Below are positions 24,726 to 31,041 of a DNA stretch of 64,000 bases, in pieces. Each line of letters opens with the position of its first letter. The stretch's first letter is position 1. Under the pieces are notes generated by a model. That model searched no databases, was not told the origin of the DNA, and saw nothing but the letters and a program-made list of their open reading frames with translations. The DNA comes from Planomonospora parontospora (GTDB lineage: Bacteria > Actinomycetota > Actinomycetes > Streptosporangiales > Streptosporangiaceae): the NCBI GenBank assembly GCA_014647935.1, contig BMQD01000005.1:62001-126000 (forward strand). Reading direction: 5' to 3'. The position numbers and the translations under genes are program-made.

Positions 24726-25034
24726 TCAACGCCCTGACGACCTCAGCTTGGCGATCCGCGCCTGCTTCTCGGCGGACTTCCGCCGGCGGGACTCCGCCGA
24801 CTTGAGCGCGTTCTGCTTCCGCCACGCCGTGCGCGCGGACTCCGCGGCGGCCCGAATGTGAGCCTTGCCGCGCACCTTCCCCTCGGCCTCGATCTTCTTG
24901 ATCCAGTAGTCGAGGTAGACGGGGGACGCCGCGGTGGCTGCGGCGGTCCGCTCGGACCGGACAGCGGTCTGCGCCCACGACCTGTGGGCGGCGATGCTGC
25001 GCTGAGCGGATATCCGCTCTGGGGAAGTCGCCAT
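24726..25034 (-). CDS. Basic Ala/Arg/Lys-rich protein (102 aa), unknown
   Basis: Start ATG 25034 is preceded by GAGGAG. Composition is mainly helix with many Lys/Arg (ALKSAESRRRKSAEKQARIA), suggesting nucleic-acid contact. A central YLDYWIKKIEAEG segment is the only specific-looking piece. It converges with the gene ending at 24680. Confidence 0.5.
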   Translation of the reverse strand: MATSPERISAQRSIAAHRSWAQTAVRSERTAAATAASPVYLDYWIKKIEAEGKVRGKAHIRAAAESARTAWRKQNALKSAESRRRKSAEKQARIAKLRSSGR

Positions 25035-25350
25035 GTCTCCACGCTGCTCCTCGCCGGCGGGGTTCCGTAAGAGCCCGGAGCGTAAGGGGATGCCCCCCGC
25101 GGGCGGGGTGAGGCAGCTTCCCAAATGGTTCGGGTTCGGTGGTCCCAGCTCGCGTGGGATCCGTGTCGTGACCCGTGAGGGCGCACGGATCGACACGTGT
25201 CCATTCACGGATTCCGACCCCGACCATGACCTACCTGACCTTGGCGATCACAGATCACACGGATCCTGGTCGTGAACGAGAACGGCCCCGCATCTCCCTA
25301 TCCAAGAAGTGCAGGGCCTACGGCTCACCCTCTCAGATCATCCGTGACGC
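25035..25350. other. 316-bp gene-free gap
   Basis: No supported open frame. GGATCCGTG at about 25159 and CACGGATC at about 25186 are inverted words, and CACACGGATCC at 25257 repeats the latter. It separates two leftward genes and presumably holds the promoter of the one ending at 24726. Confidence 0.4.
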
Positions 25351-25908
25351 TCAGGATCCGAGGATCTCCTTCACCTTCGCGGTGAGCTTCGTCCCGGACG
25401 ACGGCGTCGACAAGAACTCCTCGGCGTCGAACGACGCCCTCTCGCCCTCCATGGTGAACGTGTTGACCTGCGCACCGTCGGTGCCACCTCGCACCTCGTA
25501 GACCACGTCGAACTTCTGGTCATCACCGAGGTCGGGCCCCGAGTAGCCCGGGTTGATCCGGTAGGTGACGTTGCAGCCCGCCGACCCGAAGCATGCCTTC
25601 TTCAGGACCTTCACCTCGATCTCGAAGTCCGATGGGGACGGCGTCGCTTCTGCCTGCGGAGCGGGCTCGCTCTCCGTGGCCGCGGGCTCTTGCGCGGGCT
25701 GATCAGCCTGCTTCGGGGAACTCGCCGTGGTCTTCTTCTTCCCGGCGTCCTCGGCCACGTTCGCGATGGCGGCGACGCAGCCGCCCAGGAGCACGATCGG
25801 CAGGCCGATCACGAGGAGCCAGAACGCCGGCCCCCTGCTTTTCCTCGGCGGAGGTGGGGGCGGGTAGCCAGGCGGGCCGTACTGGGCTGGTCCTGGGTGG
25901 GGAGCCAT
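25351..25908 (-). CDS. Membrane-anchored extracellular protein with Pro-rich cytoplasmic N terminus (185 aa)
   Basis: ATG 25908 follows AGGAG by 5 bp. Residues 1-25 are Pro/Gly-rich (PPGYPPPPPPRKSRG). A membrane helix (FWLLVIGLPIVLLGGCVAAI) follows, then a Thr/Ser/Pro/Glu linker of about 45 residues and a small extracellular domain with two Cys (KKACFGSAGCNVTYRI) resembling MmpS-type beta sandwiches. LGGC within the helix is unlikely to be a lipobox given the long leader. This may be a surface protein displayed by the element; function unknown. Confidence 0.65.
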   Translation of the reverse strand: MAPHPGPAQYGPPGYPPPPPPRKSRGPAFWLLVIGLPIVLLGGCVAAIANVAEDAGKKKTTASSPKQADQPAQEPAATESEPAPQAEATPSPSDFEIEVKVLKKACFGSAGCNVTYRINPGYSGPDLGDDQKFDVVYEVRGGTDGAQVNTFTMEGERASFDAEEFLSTPSSGTKLTAKVKEILGS

Positions 25909-26004
25909 GCGCACTCCTGAGTAAGGGGGAAGTAACAGCCGGTAGACGCCCCTGGTCTATAGGGGGTTGCCAGTACAGCGCGAGGTAGTTGGGGCTCCTG
26001 GTGT

Positions 26005-26053
26005 GTGGGTGGCCTCGCTCGTCCCTCCACAGCGTGTGAGCGAGGCCACCCAC
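26005..26053 (-). terminator. Perfect 16-bp stem with 17-nt loop
   Basis: GTGGGTGGCCTCGCTC (26005-26020) pairs fully with 26038-26053. It follows the leftward small-gene operon (ends 26141) and precedes the gene at 25908, so it may terminate transcripts between them, although no U-run follows on the minus strand. Confidence 0.5.
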
Positions 26054-26140
26054 GCCGGCCGGTCCCCAGTGATGCAGGGAGTGTGCTCCGGCCGGAGCCC
26101 GGCCGCCGAGGTACGGGAGCGGGTCGGCGGCCGGACGGGG

Positions 26141-26266
26141 CTATGCCCGCTGCTCCAGCTCCGGCGGGCGCGGGTAGCCGTGCTCGGCCAGCACGCGGTC
26201 GAGGAGCTGGTCCGTGGTCGGGCCGGGCCGGGCGGCGAGGATCTCGTCGATGTCGGTGAACGTCAT
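26141..26266 (-). CDS. Small acidic protein (41 aa)
   Basis: MTFTDIDEILAARPG then QLLDRVLAEHGYPRPP; a helical acidic peptide. Its ATG overlaps the stop of the upstream gene (ATGA). It is the last of three coupled small genes. Evidence is limited to coupling and codon usage. Confidence 0.5.
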   Translation of the reverse strand: MTFTDIDEILAARPGPTTDQLLDRVLAEHGYPRPPELEQRA

Positions 26267-26397
26267 GGCTGGTGGGGTTGGCCGTTGGGGCAGGCGTAGC
26301 GGCCCGGGTCGGGGAGGCGGACCTCGAGGGCGACGTATCGCCAGCCGTTCATCGTCAGCGCGCGGGAGACCGGCTTCCCGCAGTGTCGGCAGGTCAT
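26263..26397 (-). CDS. 44-aa zinc-finger-like protein
   Basis: MTCRHCGKPVSRAL near the start and YACPNGQPH near the end give a plausible four-ligand (C, C, C, H) zinc site. Both start and stop overlap neighbours by 4 bp. No family is recognised. Confidence 0.55.
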   Translation of the reverse strand: MTCRHCGKPVSRALTMNGWRYVALEVRLPDPGRYACPNGQPHQP

Positions 26398-26585
26398 AGT
26401 TCGGCCTGCTCGGCGAGGGCGACGGCCAGGAGGACGGGCGTGGCCGCGGTGACGGTCCGGCCGAGGCGGGCCGCGTACCAGTGCCCTCCGTCGCTGCTCC
26501 AGATGGACCAGCCGGGGAAGGCGTCGGCGAGCTGAGCGCGGGCTTCGTCTGGTGAGAGGGCGGGACCGACCATAGGGTGGTTCAT
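26394..26585 (-). CDS. Small protein (63 aa), first of a three-gene overlapped cassette
   Basis: GGAGG precedes ATG 26585. SPDEARAQLADAFPGWSIWS and a Trp-Tyr pair (GGHWYAARLG) look like a compact alpha-beta fold, with a hydrophobic helix at the end. It is divergent from the small GntR gene at 26760. Unknown function. Confidence 0.55.
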   Translation of the reverse strand: MNHPMVGPALSPDEARAQLADAFPGWSIWSSDGGHWYAARLGRTVTAATPVLLAVALAEQAEL

Positions 26586-26671
26586 GGTTCGGACCTCCGA
26601 TGTCCGATCAAGGGCCCGTCTCGACCTTCACCGTCGGGGCGGGCCCGTCACGTTTTACAGGCTGCCCGATC

Positions 26672-26723
26672 ACTGTACGTTCTACTCGTTCAACTCGTAC
26701 AGTCTGTTCAATACGGACCGTAT
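26672..26723. promoter_or_regulatory. Two perfect palindromes in the GntR divergent promoter
   Basis: ACTGTACG (26672-26679) with CGTACAGT (26696-26703) spaced 16 bp, and ATACGG-A-CCGTAT (26711-26723). The second lies about 36 bp before the GntR start, where autorepression would act; the first could control the leftward three-gene cassette. Confidence 0.6.
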
Positions 26724-26759
26724 GCGCAGGTCATAAGGGCTGTCCTTAACGTGTTGAGC

Positions 26760-27011
26760 ATGACCGTGGACCAGCTCGACCCCACCCCGCTCTGGGAGCA
26801 GCTCGCCGCGATCCTCCGCGAGCGCATCCGCTCCGGAGACCTGGAGCCCCGCCAGGTCCTGCCGTCGGAGTCGCAGCTTCAGCAGGAGCACGGCGTCGCC
26901 CGCGGCACCGTCCGGCGGGCCATGCAGGCGCTCGGGGAGGAAGGGTGGACGGTGACCGTGCAGGGCCGAGGAACGTTCGTCGCGCCGCGGGAGTCCTGGC
27001 CCAAAGGGTGA
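26760..27011 (+). CDS. Minimal GntR-family DNA-binding protein (83 aa)
   Basis: Only the winged helix is present: PLWEQLAAILRERIRSGDL, LPSESQLQQEHGVARGTVRR, and the wing WTVTVQGRGTFVA. GntR proteins usually carry a C-terminal effector domain; its absence is a known feature of plasmid and actinomycete-element GntR regulators (KorSA-type). ATG 26760 is used; no strong ribosome binding site precedes it. Confidence 0.75.
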   Translation: MTVDQLDPTPLWEQLAAILRERIRSGDLEPRQVLPSESQLQQEHGVARGTVRRAMQALGEEGWTVTVQGRGTFVAPRESWPKG

Positions 27012-27079
27012 ACGATGTGCTGGCGTAGCTCTCGCGTCGGGTTACAACTATTCGCTCCGGTTCTGTCACGCTTAGTTGC

Positions 27080-27256
27080 ATAAGCGAGATCATTCATAAG
27101 TGCGCCGAGTGCGCCGATGCGTCCATCGTCATTCCCGCGGGGGACTGGAACGCCGTCCAGCAGCCGCTGATGAAGCAGTGGGACGAGGCCCACAGCGCGG
27201 AAGCTCACGACGGCGAGGCCTTCGCGGCCGAGAGCGACAACTTCCTGAGGGACTGA
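27080..27256 (+). pseudogene. Open frame with zinc-site motif but no canonical start
   Basis: The frame from about 27080 to the TGA at 27256 reads as credible protein (CAECADASIVIPAGDWN, then QPLMKQWDEAHS), including CxxC. It lacks ATG, GTG or TTG before the motif, only ATA/ATC/ATT. It may be a decayed gene, start at a rare codon (ATC 27089 or ATT 27092), or be made by frameshift from upstream. Confidence 0.35.
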
Positions 27257-27300
27257 CCCGGCCCATCTCCGTGGCCTTCAGGGTTGTTCCGGAGGGGCTC

Positions 27301-27513
27301 CGGAAGGGTCTAGAGGGTCTAGCTCGCAGGTCATGACGGCTAGAGGCTGGCTAGGCCCTGGCCGAGAGCTAGACCCGCTCTAGACCCTTCCGAGGGCCGT
27401 TTTCCGCGGTGCCCGGGGAGGGTCGACCGGGTCGACCGTGCAGGTCAGGACCGGTCGACCCGGGGTAGACCCTGTTTCGGAGGTCGACCCCAGGTAGACC
27501 CTCCGGTCGACCC
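27301..27513. repeat. Two adjacent doublet-repeat sites with GCAGGTCA anchors
   Basis: AGGGTCTAG occurs twice in tandem (27305-27322), then GCAGGTCA (27326-27333), then inverted TCTAGACCC-type copies to about 27393. GGGTCGACC occurs twice (27420-27437), then GCAGGTCAG (27440-27448), then several inverted GGTCGACCC/AGACCC copies to about 27513. The layout matches the sites at 19270 and 20594 but with different words. The 507-bp gap 27012-27518 has no other supported gene beyond the frame at 27080. Confidence 0.7.
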
Positions 27514-27518
27514 GGGGT

Positions 27519-27824
27519 TCAGGCGGCCAGCTGGCCGGCCTCCGGGCGGGCCCCGGCCAGCAGGAGCCACACCAGCGGCCACGGCAACCGGTCCGCCTTC
27601 GCGTTGTTGCACGGCTGACACGCGAGCACGAAGTTCCACGGCTTACTGGTCCGCCACATGCACAGCGGCACGTAATGGTCGAGCGTCCCGTCGGCGGGGT
27701 CGTCGAACGGGATCCAGCAGTAGAAGCAGCGGGAGCCGTCCCGGGCGGCCAAGCGCCGGCGGAGCTCCCGGCCGCTCTCGCCCCGGGTGTGCCCCGACCG
27801 CCACCTCTTGCGCTTCTTGCTCAT
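27519..27824 (-). CDS. HNH endonuclease
   Basis: 101 residues from an ATG with AAGGAGG. The HNH motif is complete: CFYC (zinc), TLDHYVPLCM with catalytic DH, then NFVLACQPCNNAKADRLP carrying the second Cys pair, Asn and the final basic His/Lys position. Small HNH proteins of this type are common in phages near terminases and in mobile elements. Here it is alone, next to the doublet-repeat site, which could be a target or merely adjacent. Confidence 0.85.
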   Translation of the reverse strand: MSKKRKRWRSGHTRGESGRELRRRLAARDGSRCFYCWIPFDDPADGTLDHYVPLCMWRTSKPWNFVLACQPCNNAKADRLPWPLVWLLLAGARPEAGQLAA

Positions 27825-27886
27825 CAGCGGGTCCTCCTTCCAAGAGGAGGCCCGCCCCGGGACGACGCCCGGGACGGGCCGGGCGG

Positions 27887-28849
27887 TCAGGCCTGGGCGA
27901 GCTGGCCGAGGTAGGTCCGGATCCGGGCGGCGCGCGGCTGCCCCACCCGCAGCTCCTTCTTGATGCGGGTGAGCGCCGGGACCTGGCCCTCGGCGAGCTG
28001 CTCGGCGTACCTGGCCGCGGCCACCGGGAACAGCTCGTCGGGGACGGGTGCGAGGATCGGCGTCTGCGCAGGCGGGGCTACGGGTTCGGCGAGTATGTAG
28101 GCCGCATACCCGGCAGCGGCCGGAGCGGTCCCTGTACCCGAGGCCGGGTGCGTCTCCCCAGGGGCCTGGAGGAGATCCCGCCACCTCTTCGTGGTCCCAT
28201 CACCGAGCACCGAGACGAGTACGCCCTCAGATGGCGTGTTCTCGAGCGACGGGGAGACGGAGACGGCTGGCTCTCCTTCGGGCTCCGGCTCAGCGACGAG
28301 AACAGCGGGCACCGTACCCGCGGCCGGGCGCATCCCTGCGAAGAGCGGCACGACGTCCCGCCACGCCTCCTCCACCGGATCGGCCGGCACCGGCCCGGGT
28401 ATGTCCCGGAGGGCCGGACGCTCGATCGGCTGGAGGGCCTCGACGAGCGGCTCGTCGACGGCCTTCTTCCCGGCCGGTGCGGCACCGCGGCGGATCAGCC
28501 CCATGAGGAGTTCGTAGGACAGGACGAGGGCGACCGCGGGCCACGCGGCGACGATCGCCCCGACGGGCCCGTGAGCCCACCCGTGAGCGACGTTCGCCGC
28601 CAGGGTGGCGAGAATCCCGAGGGCGAGCGTCCACCGCGCCAGAGACGGCACAGGGAGACCGCGCCGGGCCGCGTCGAGCATCACCATCGACGACGCGAAG
28701 ATGGCGCCGTCGACCGTGAGCGGCGAGAGGTAGGCGGTGAACCCGGCCTCGCCATAGGCGGTGACGACCTCGAAGGCGTGCCGGTAGGAGACGACCGCGG
28801 CGACCGCGGCCAGGACGACGACCACGAGCGTGGTGGCGGCGCGGATCAC
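27887..28849 (-). CDS. DUF2637 (Spd-like) membrane protein
   Basis: 320 residues. Four or so hydrophobic segments fill the first 125 residues, including the family signature SYRHAFEVVTAYGEAGFTAY, then LSPLTVDGAIFASSMVML. A Pro/Ala-rich linker and a C-terminal helix-turn-helix-like tail (LTRIKKELRVGQPRAARIRT) follow. In Streptomyces plasmids and integrative elements these proteins are called plasmid-spread (Spd) proteins, supporting intramycelial transfer together with TraB. No TraB-type translocase is visible here. Confidence 0.8.
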   Translation of the reverse strand: MIRAATTLVVVVLAAVAAVVSYRHAFEVVTAYGEAGFTAYLSPLTVDGAIFASSMVMLDAARRGLPVPSLARWTLALGILATLAANVAHGWAHGPVGAIVAAWPAVALVLSYELLMGLIRRGAAPAGKKAVDEPLVEALQPIERPALRDIPGPVPADPVEEAWRDVVPLFAGMRPAAGTVPAVLVAEPEPEGEPAVSVSPSLENTPSEGVLVSVLGDGTTKRWRDLLQAPGETHPASGTGTAPAAAGYAAYILAEPVAPPAQTPILAPVPDELFPVAAARYAEQLAEGQVPALTRIKKELRVGQPRAARIRTYLGQLAQA

Positions 28850-29169
28850 GCGTCCTCCTTCGGGGTGAGCTGGCGCGGCAGGCGGAGTGCGGCCGCGATG
28901 TCCCGGAGGGCCTGGAAGTCGAGGCCGACGATCAGGTCGGCGATGTCCCCCGCCATGGTCGGGTCCATCTCGACCAGGCGGTTCCGCCCGTTGACCTGGA
29001 AGCAGAGACGGACCTCGGGCTCCTCGTGGACGCCGTCCTTCTCCGGCTGAAAAACCTCCACGCGGGCCGTCTCACCGGCCGCGGCGAGCATCGCGAAGTG
29101 CCCCGCGGTGTGCCGGGTGCCGGCGAGCTGGCACCACGACGGGCACGGCTGAGTCGAGCGGATCACCAC
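28846..29169 (-). CDS. DUF6907-like small protein (107 aa)
   Basis: Begins with CPSWCQLAGTRHTAGHF, a Cys/Trp/Cys motif followed by His. A small strand-rich domain follows (RLVEMDPTMAGDIADLIVGL). The stop overlaps the DUF2637 start by 4 bp. This family is frequent on actinomycete mobile elements; its role is unknown. Confidence 0.65.
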   Translation of the reverse strand: MVIRSTQPCPSWCQLAGTRHTAGHFAMLAAAGETARVEVFQPEKDGVHEEPEVRLCFQVNGRNRLVEMDPTMAGDIADLIVGLDFQALRDIAAALRLPRQLTPKEDA

Positions 29170-29549
29170 GTCACCGCCTTCGCCTCGCCGGGGCCCTTCG
29201 ACCCGCGGGCGAGCGCCGCACCGAACTCGGCGAACGTCTGCACGGTGAGCAAGGCGATGATGTCACCGAGCGCCCCGGCCGCCGCCAGCGGGATGTTCAG
29301 CGTCTTGTGCATGCCCCAGTCCGGGCCGTACAGGACGCTCAGGACCGGCTCCTGAAGGACGCCGGCCTTCTCGGCCTGGATGTAGCTGACCTCGACGGTG
29401 CACCGGTCGAGCAGCATGTCGCCGACGAGCGCGTTGTGGACGACGTCGGCGACGCCGAGGGTGGGGGTGGCGGTGTGGTCGTTGCGGCACCACGGGACGT
29501 GGCAGGCCGGGTGCCGGGCGGGCGCCTGGTCGGGTACGTTCTCGGACAC
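29163..29549 (-). CDS. DUF6907-like protein, paralogue 2 (128 aa)
   Basis: GTG 29549 with AGGAGAAGAG upstream. CHVPWCRNDH is the motif equivalent, and the C-terminal half parallels its neighbour (LNIPLAAAGALGDIIALLTV versus MDPTMAGDIADLIVGL). Its stop overlaps the next gene by 7 bp. Confidence 0.65.
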   Translation of the reverse strand: MSENVPDQAPARHPACHVPWCRNDHTATPTLGVADVVHNALVGDMLLDRCTVEVSYIQAEKAGVLQEPVLSVLYGPDWGMHKTLNIPLAAAGALGDIIALLTVQTFAEFGAALARGSKGPGEAKAVTW

Positions 29550-29629
29550 GATCTCTTCTCCTGGTTGGTTCAGGGGATGGGGGTCCAGGCCCCGGCACGG
29601 TGTTCGCGCACCGGCCGGGGCCGCTTTCG

Positions 29630-30049
29630 CTATCGGGACTCGGCGCCCAGGCGGGCGGCCGAGATGAGGGCCTGGAGGCGGGCGACGGCCTGCTCGGCGT
29701 CGTCGAGGGTGAGCGTGGCGACCCCGTCGGCCTCGACGCCGTCGCAGATCGCGAGGACGAGCCGCGGGTCCTGGCCGGGCTCCTGGAGGAGCTGGCCGAT
29801 GACCTCGACGCGGCCGCCGGCGGGGGCGGCGAGGAGGGCGTGGGCGCTCTCGTGCTCGACGTCGATGCCGTTGCCGTGCGGGTTGGCGCACCAGGCCGGG
29901 CAGGCGGCGGCCGGCGGCTCGACCGCAGCAGCGGGAGCAGGGGGCCGGAGGCCGGGCACGGCGGTGGCGGAACGGACGATGACCGGCTCGACGACCGAAG
30001 GCGTCGTAGGGATGGCCGGGACAGCGGTGACGCTCGTAAGGTGGTGCAT
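29630..30049 (-). CDS. DUF6907-like protein, paralogue 3 (139 aa)
   Basis: First gene of the leftward operon, 111 bp from the attR core. CPAWCANPHGN is the family motif; EHESAHALLA and TLTLDDAEQAVARLQALISA complete the fold. Its promoter must lie between the gene and attR, or, in the circular form, partly across the attP junction. Confidence 0.65.
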   Translation of the reverse strand: MHHLTSVTAVPAIPTTPSVVEPVIVRSATAVPGLRPPAPAAAVEPPAAACPAWCANPHGNGIDVEHESAHALLAAPAGGRVEVIGQLLQEPGQDPRLVLAICDGVEADGVATLTLDDAEQAVARLQALISAARLGAESR

Positions 30050-30139
30050 TGGGTCTTCTTCCTGGTTGTGCAGGGAGAGATCAAGGGCTCGTCAGGTGGT
30101 CGCACACCCGGCGGGCCCGTCTCTTTTTCCTGGCCAATC

Positions 30140-30150
30140 CGATGGGTTAC
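30140..30150. repeat. Left arm of the reconstructed attP
   Basis: CGATGGGTTAC is the inverted partner of GTAACCTATCG at 13937-13947 (10 of 11 matching). In the circular element the two lie 32 bp apart around the core. Confidence 0.75.
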
Positions 30151-30160
30151 AGATTGCCTA

Positions 30161-30174
30161 TCGGCTCGGCCACG
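30161..30174. repeat. attR core
   Basis: TCGGCTCGGCCACG, identical to 13915-13928. Sequence to the right (30175 onward) is host DNA that was originally upstream of the TetR gene. Confidence 0.85.
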
Positions 30175-30220
30175 CTCGTCACTGTACGGCCCGATCCCCT
30201 GTGAGTCATGGCGCCTCACG

Positions 30221-30234
30221 GTGATCGACATCAC
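30221..30234. promoter_or_regulatory. Candidate TetR operator (GTGAT-4-ATCAC)
   Basis: A small palindrome between attR and the peptidase gene. Before integration it lay between the divergent TetR and peptidase genes. It is 95 bp from the peptidase ATG. Confidence 0.4.
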
Positions 30235-30329
30235 AGGGCAAAGATCGGAGCGTCCCGGGCGTCATCCGGTTCCGGGCGTGGGACTGATCTTCTCGGCGGA
30301 AGGGCGAATCCGCGACAAGGAAAAGGTGT

Positions 30330-30929
30330 ATGGGGACACGTCCCTGCGAACGGAGGGCTGTCCGGCTTGCCGCCGGCGCCCTGTTCGCCGTACAGACAAC
30401 GTTCATCGCAGCGGCCGGCGTCACCGCCGTCCCTGCCGGTGGCCCGGTCCCGGCGCCGGGCGCGCCGGTGTCCGCAGCCGCGCCGGGGGTTCCGATGCGC
30501 CTGGCGGCCCCGGCGTCCCGGCCCCGCCGGGTGCGGCCGGTGTGGCTCGGCCACACGCAGGCGGCCAGGCGGGTGCAGCGGGCCGGTCTGGGGCTGTACT
30601 CGTCCGGCGGGTGCACCGACCGCCGGATGCGGCACTGCACCTCACTGGAGGCGATCAGGACCAGGACGCTGAGGGGGGCGATCCGGCTCAAGCGCCGCAG
30701 CGGCTGCCCGGTCACCCTCACCGGCGGCACCGAGGTCGGCCACGTCGTCGGCCGCTACAGCCACGGGAACGGCTACAAACTGGACGTGGCTCCCAACGCC
30801 TGCGTCGACCGGCACATCACCCGCACCCAGCCGTTCCGCGGCCTGCGCTCCGATGGGGCGCTCCTCTACGGCTCCCCGGAGTCCCTCTACGCCCGCACGC
30901 CGTCGCACTGGGACATCCTCTTCCGCTGA
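30330..30929 (+). CDS. Secreted M15-like peptidase
   Basis: 199 residues with a signal peptide (RLAAGALFAVQTTFIAAAGV) after an Arg-rich start. The C-terminal domain contains TGGTEVGHVVGRYSHGNGYK then LDVAPN, and ends TPSHWDILF. The S-x-x-x-x-x-K-LD arrangement plus the terminal His-Trp-Asp resemble D-Ala-D-Ala peptidases of family M15, which act on peptidoglycan stems. The metal ligands inferred are His of SHG, Asp of LDV and the terminal His. AAGGAAAAGG precedes the ATG. In the uninterrupted chromosome it is divergent from the TetR gene. Confidence 0.65.
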   Translation: MGTRPCERRAVRLAAGALFAVQTTFIAAAGVTAVPAGGPVPAPGAPVSAAAPGVPMRLAAPASRPRRVRPVWLGHTQAARRVQRAGLGLYSSGGCTDRRMRHCTSLEAIRTRTLRGAIRLKRRSGCPVTLTGGTEVGHVVGRYSHGNGYKLDVAPNACVDRHITRTQPFRGLRSDGALLYGSPESLYARTPSHWDILFR

Positions 30930-30985
30930 CCCGCGGGCGGTCGGCTCCGCTCGCTCCGGGCCCGACGTGAACGGGCCCGACGTGA

Positions 30986-31021
30986 ACGGGCCCCTTCCGC
31001 CGCGCGGCGGAAGGGGCCCGT
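30986..31021. terminator. Perfect 16-bp hairpin between convergent genes
   Basis: ACGGGCCCCTTCCGCC pairs with its complement ending at 31021 around a GCGC loop. It lies between the ends of the peptidase (+) and asd (-) genes and can serve both. GGGCCCGACGTGAAC is duplicated just before it. Confidence 0.8.
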
Positions 31022-31041
31022 CACGGGCCGTGCGGAAGGCG

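Larger units (their letters stand above)
13915..30174. mobile_element. Integrated serine-integrase element, about 16.2 kb
   Basis: The element is bounded by a 14-bp direct repeat. It contains an integrase at the left end, a divergent XRE switch, a prim-pol/helicase replication protein with an adjacent repeat array, a regulator and unknown-gene operon, an HNH nuclease and a DUF2637/DUF6907-like operon. No TraB/FtsK, relaxase, terminase or capsid gene was recognised. The layout partly resembles actinomycete integrative elements (Spd-like gene, replication) and partly phage-inducible islands (integrase, divergent regulators, primase). Confidence 0.85.

Noticed and set aside
27301-27513. CRISPR or transposon inverted ends
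   Set aside because: No unique spacers of constant size, no transposase; repeated words differ between the two neighbouring sites.
30175-30329. Possible cyclic-di-AMP riboswitch before the secreted peptidase
   Set aside because: GGGCGAATCCGC is reminiscent of one conserved block, but the other conserved blocks of the class were not found in the short leader.
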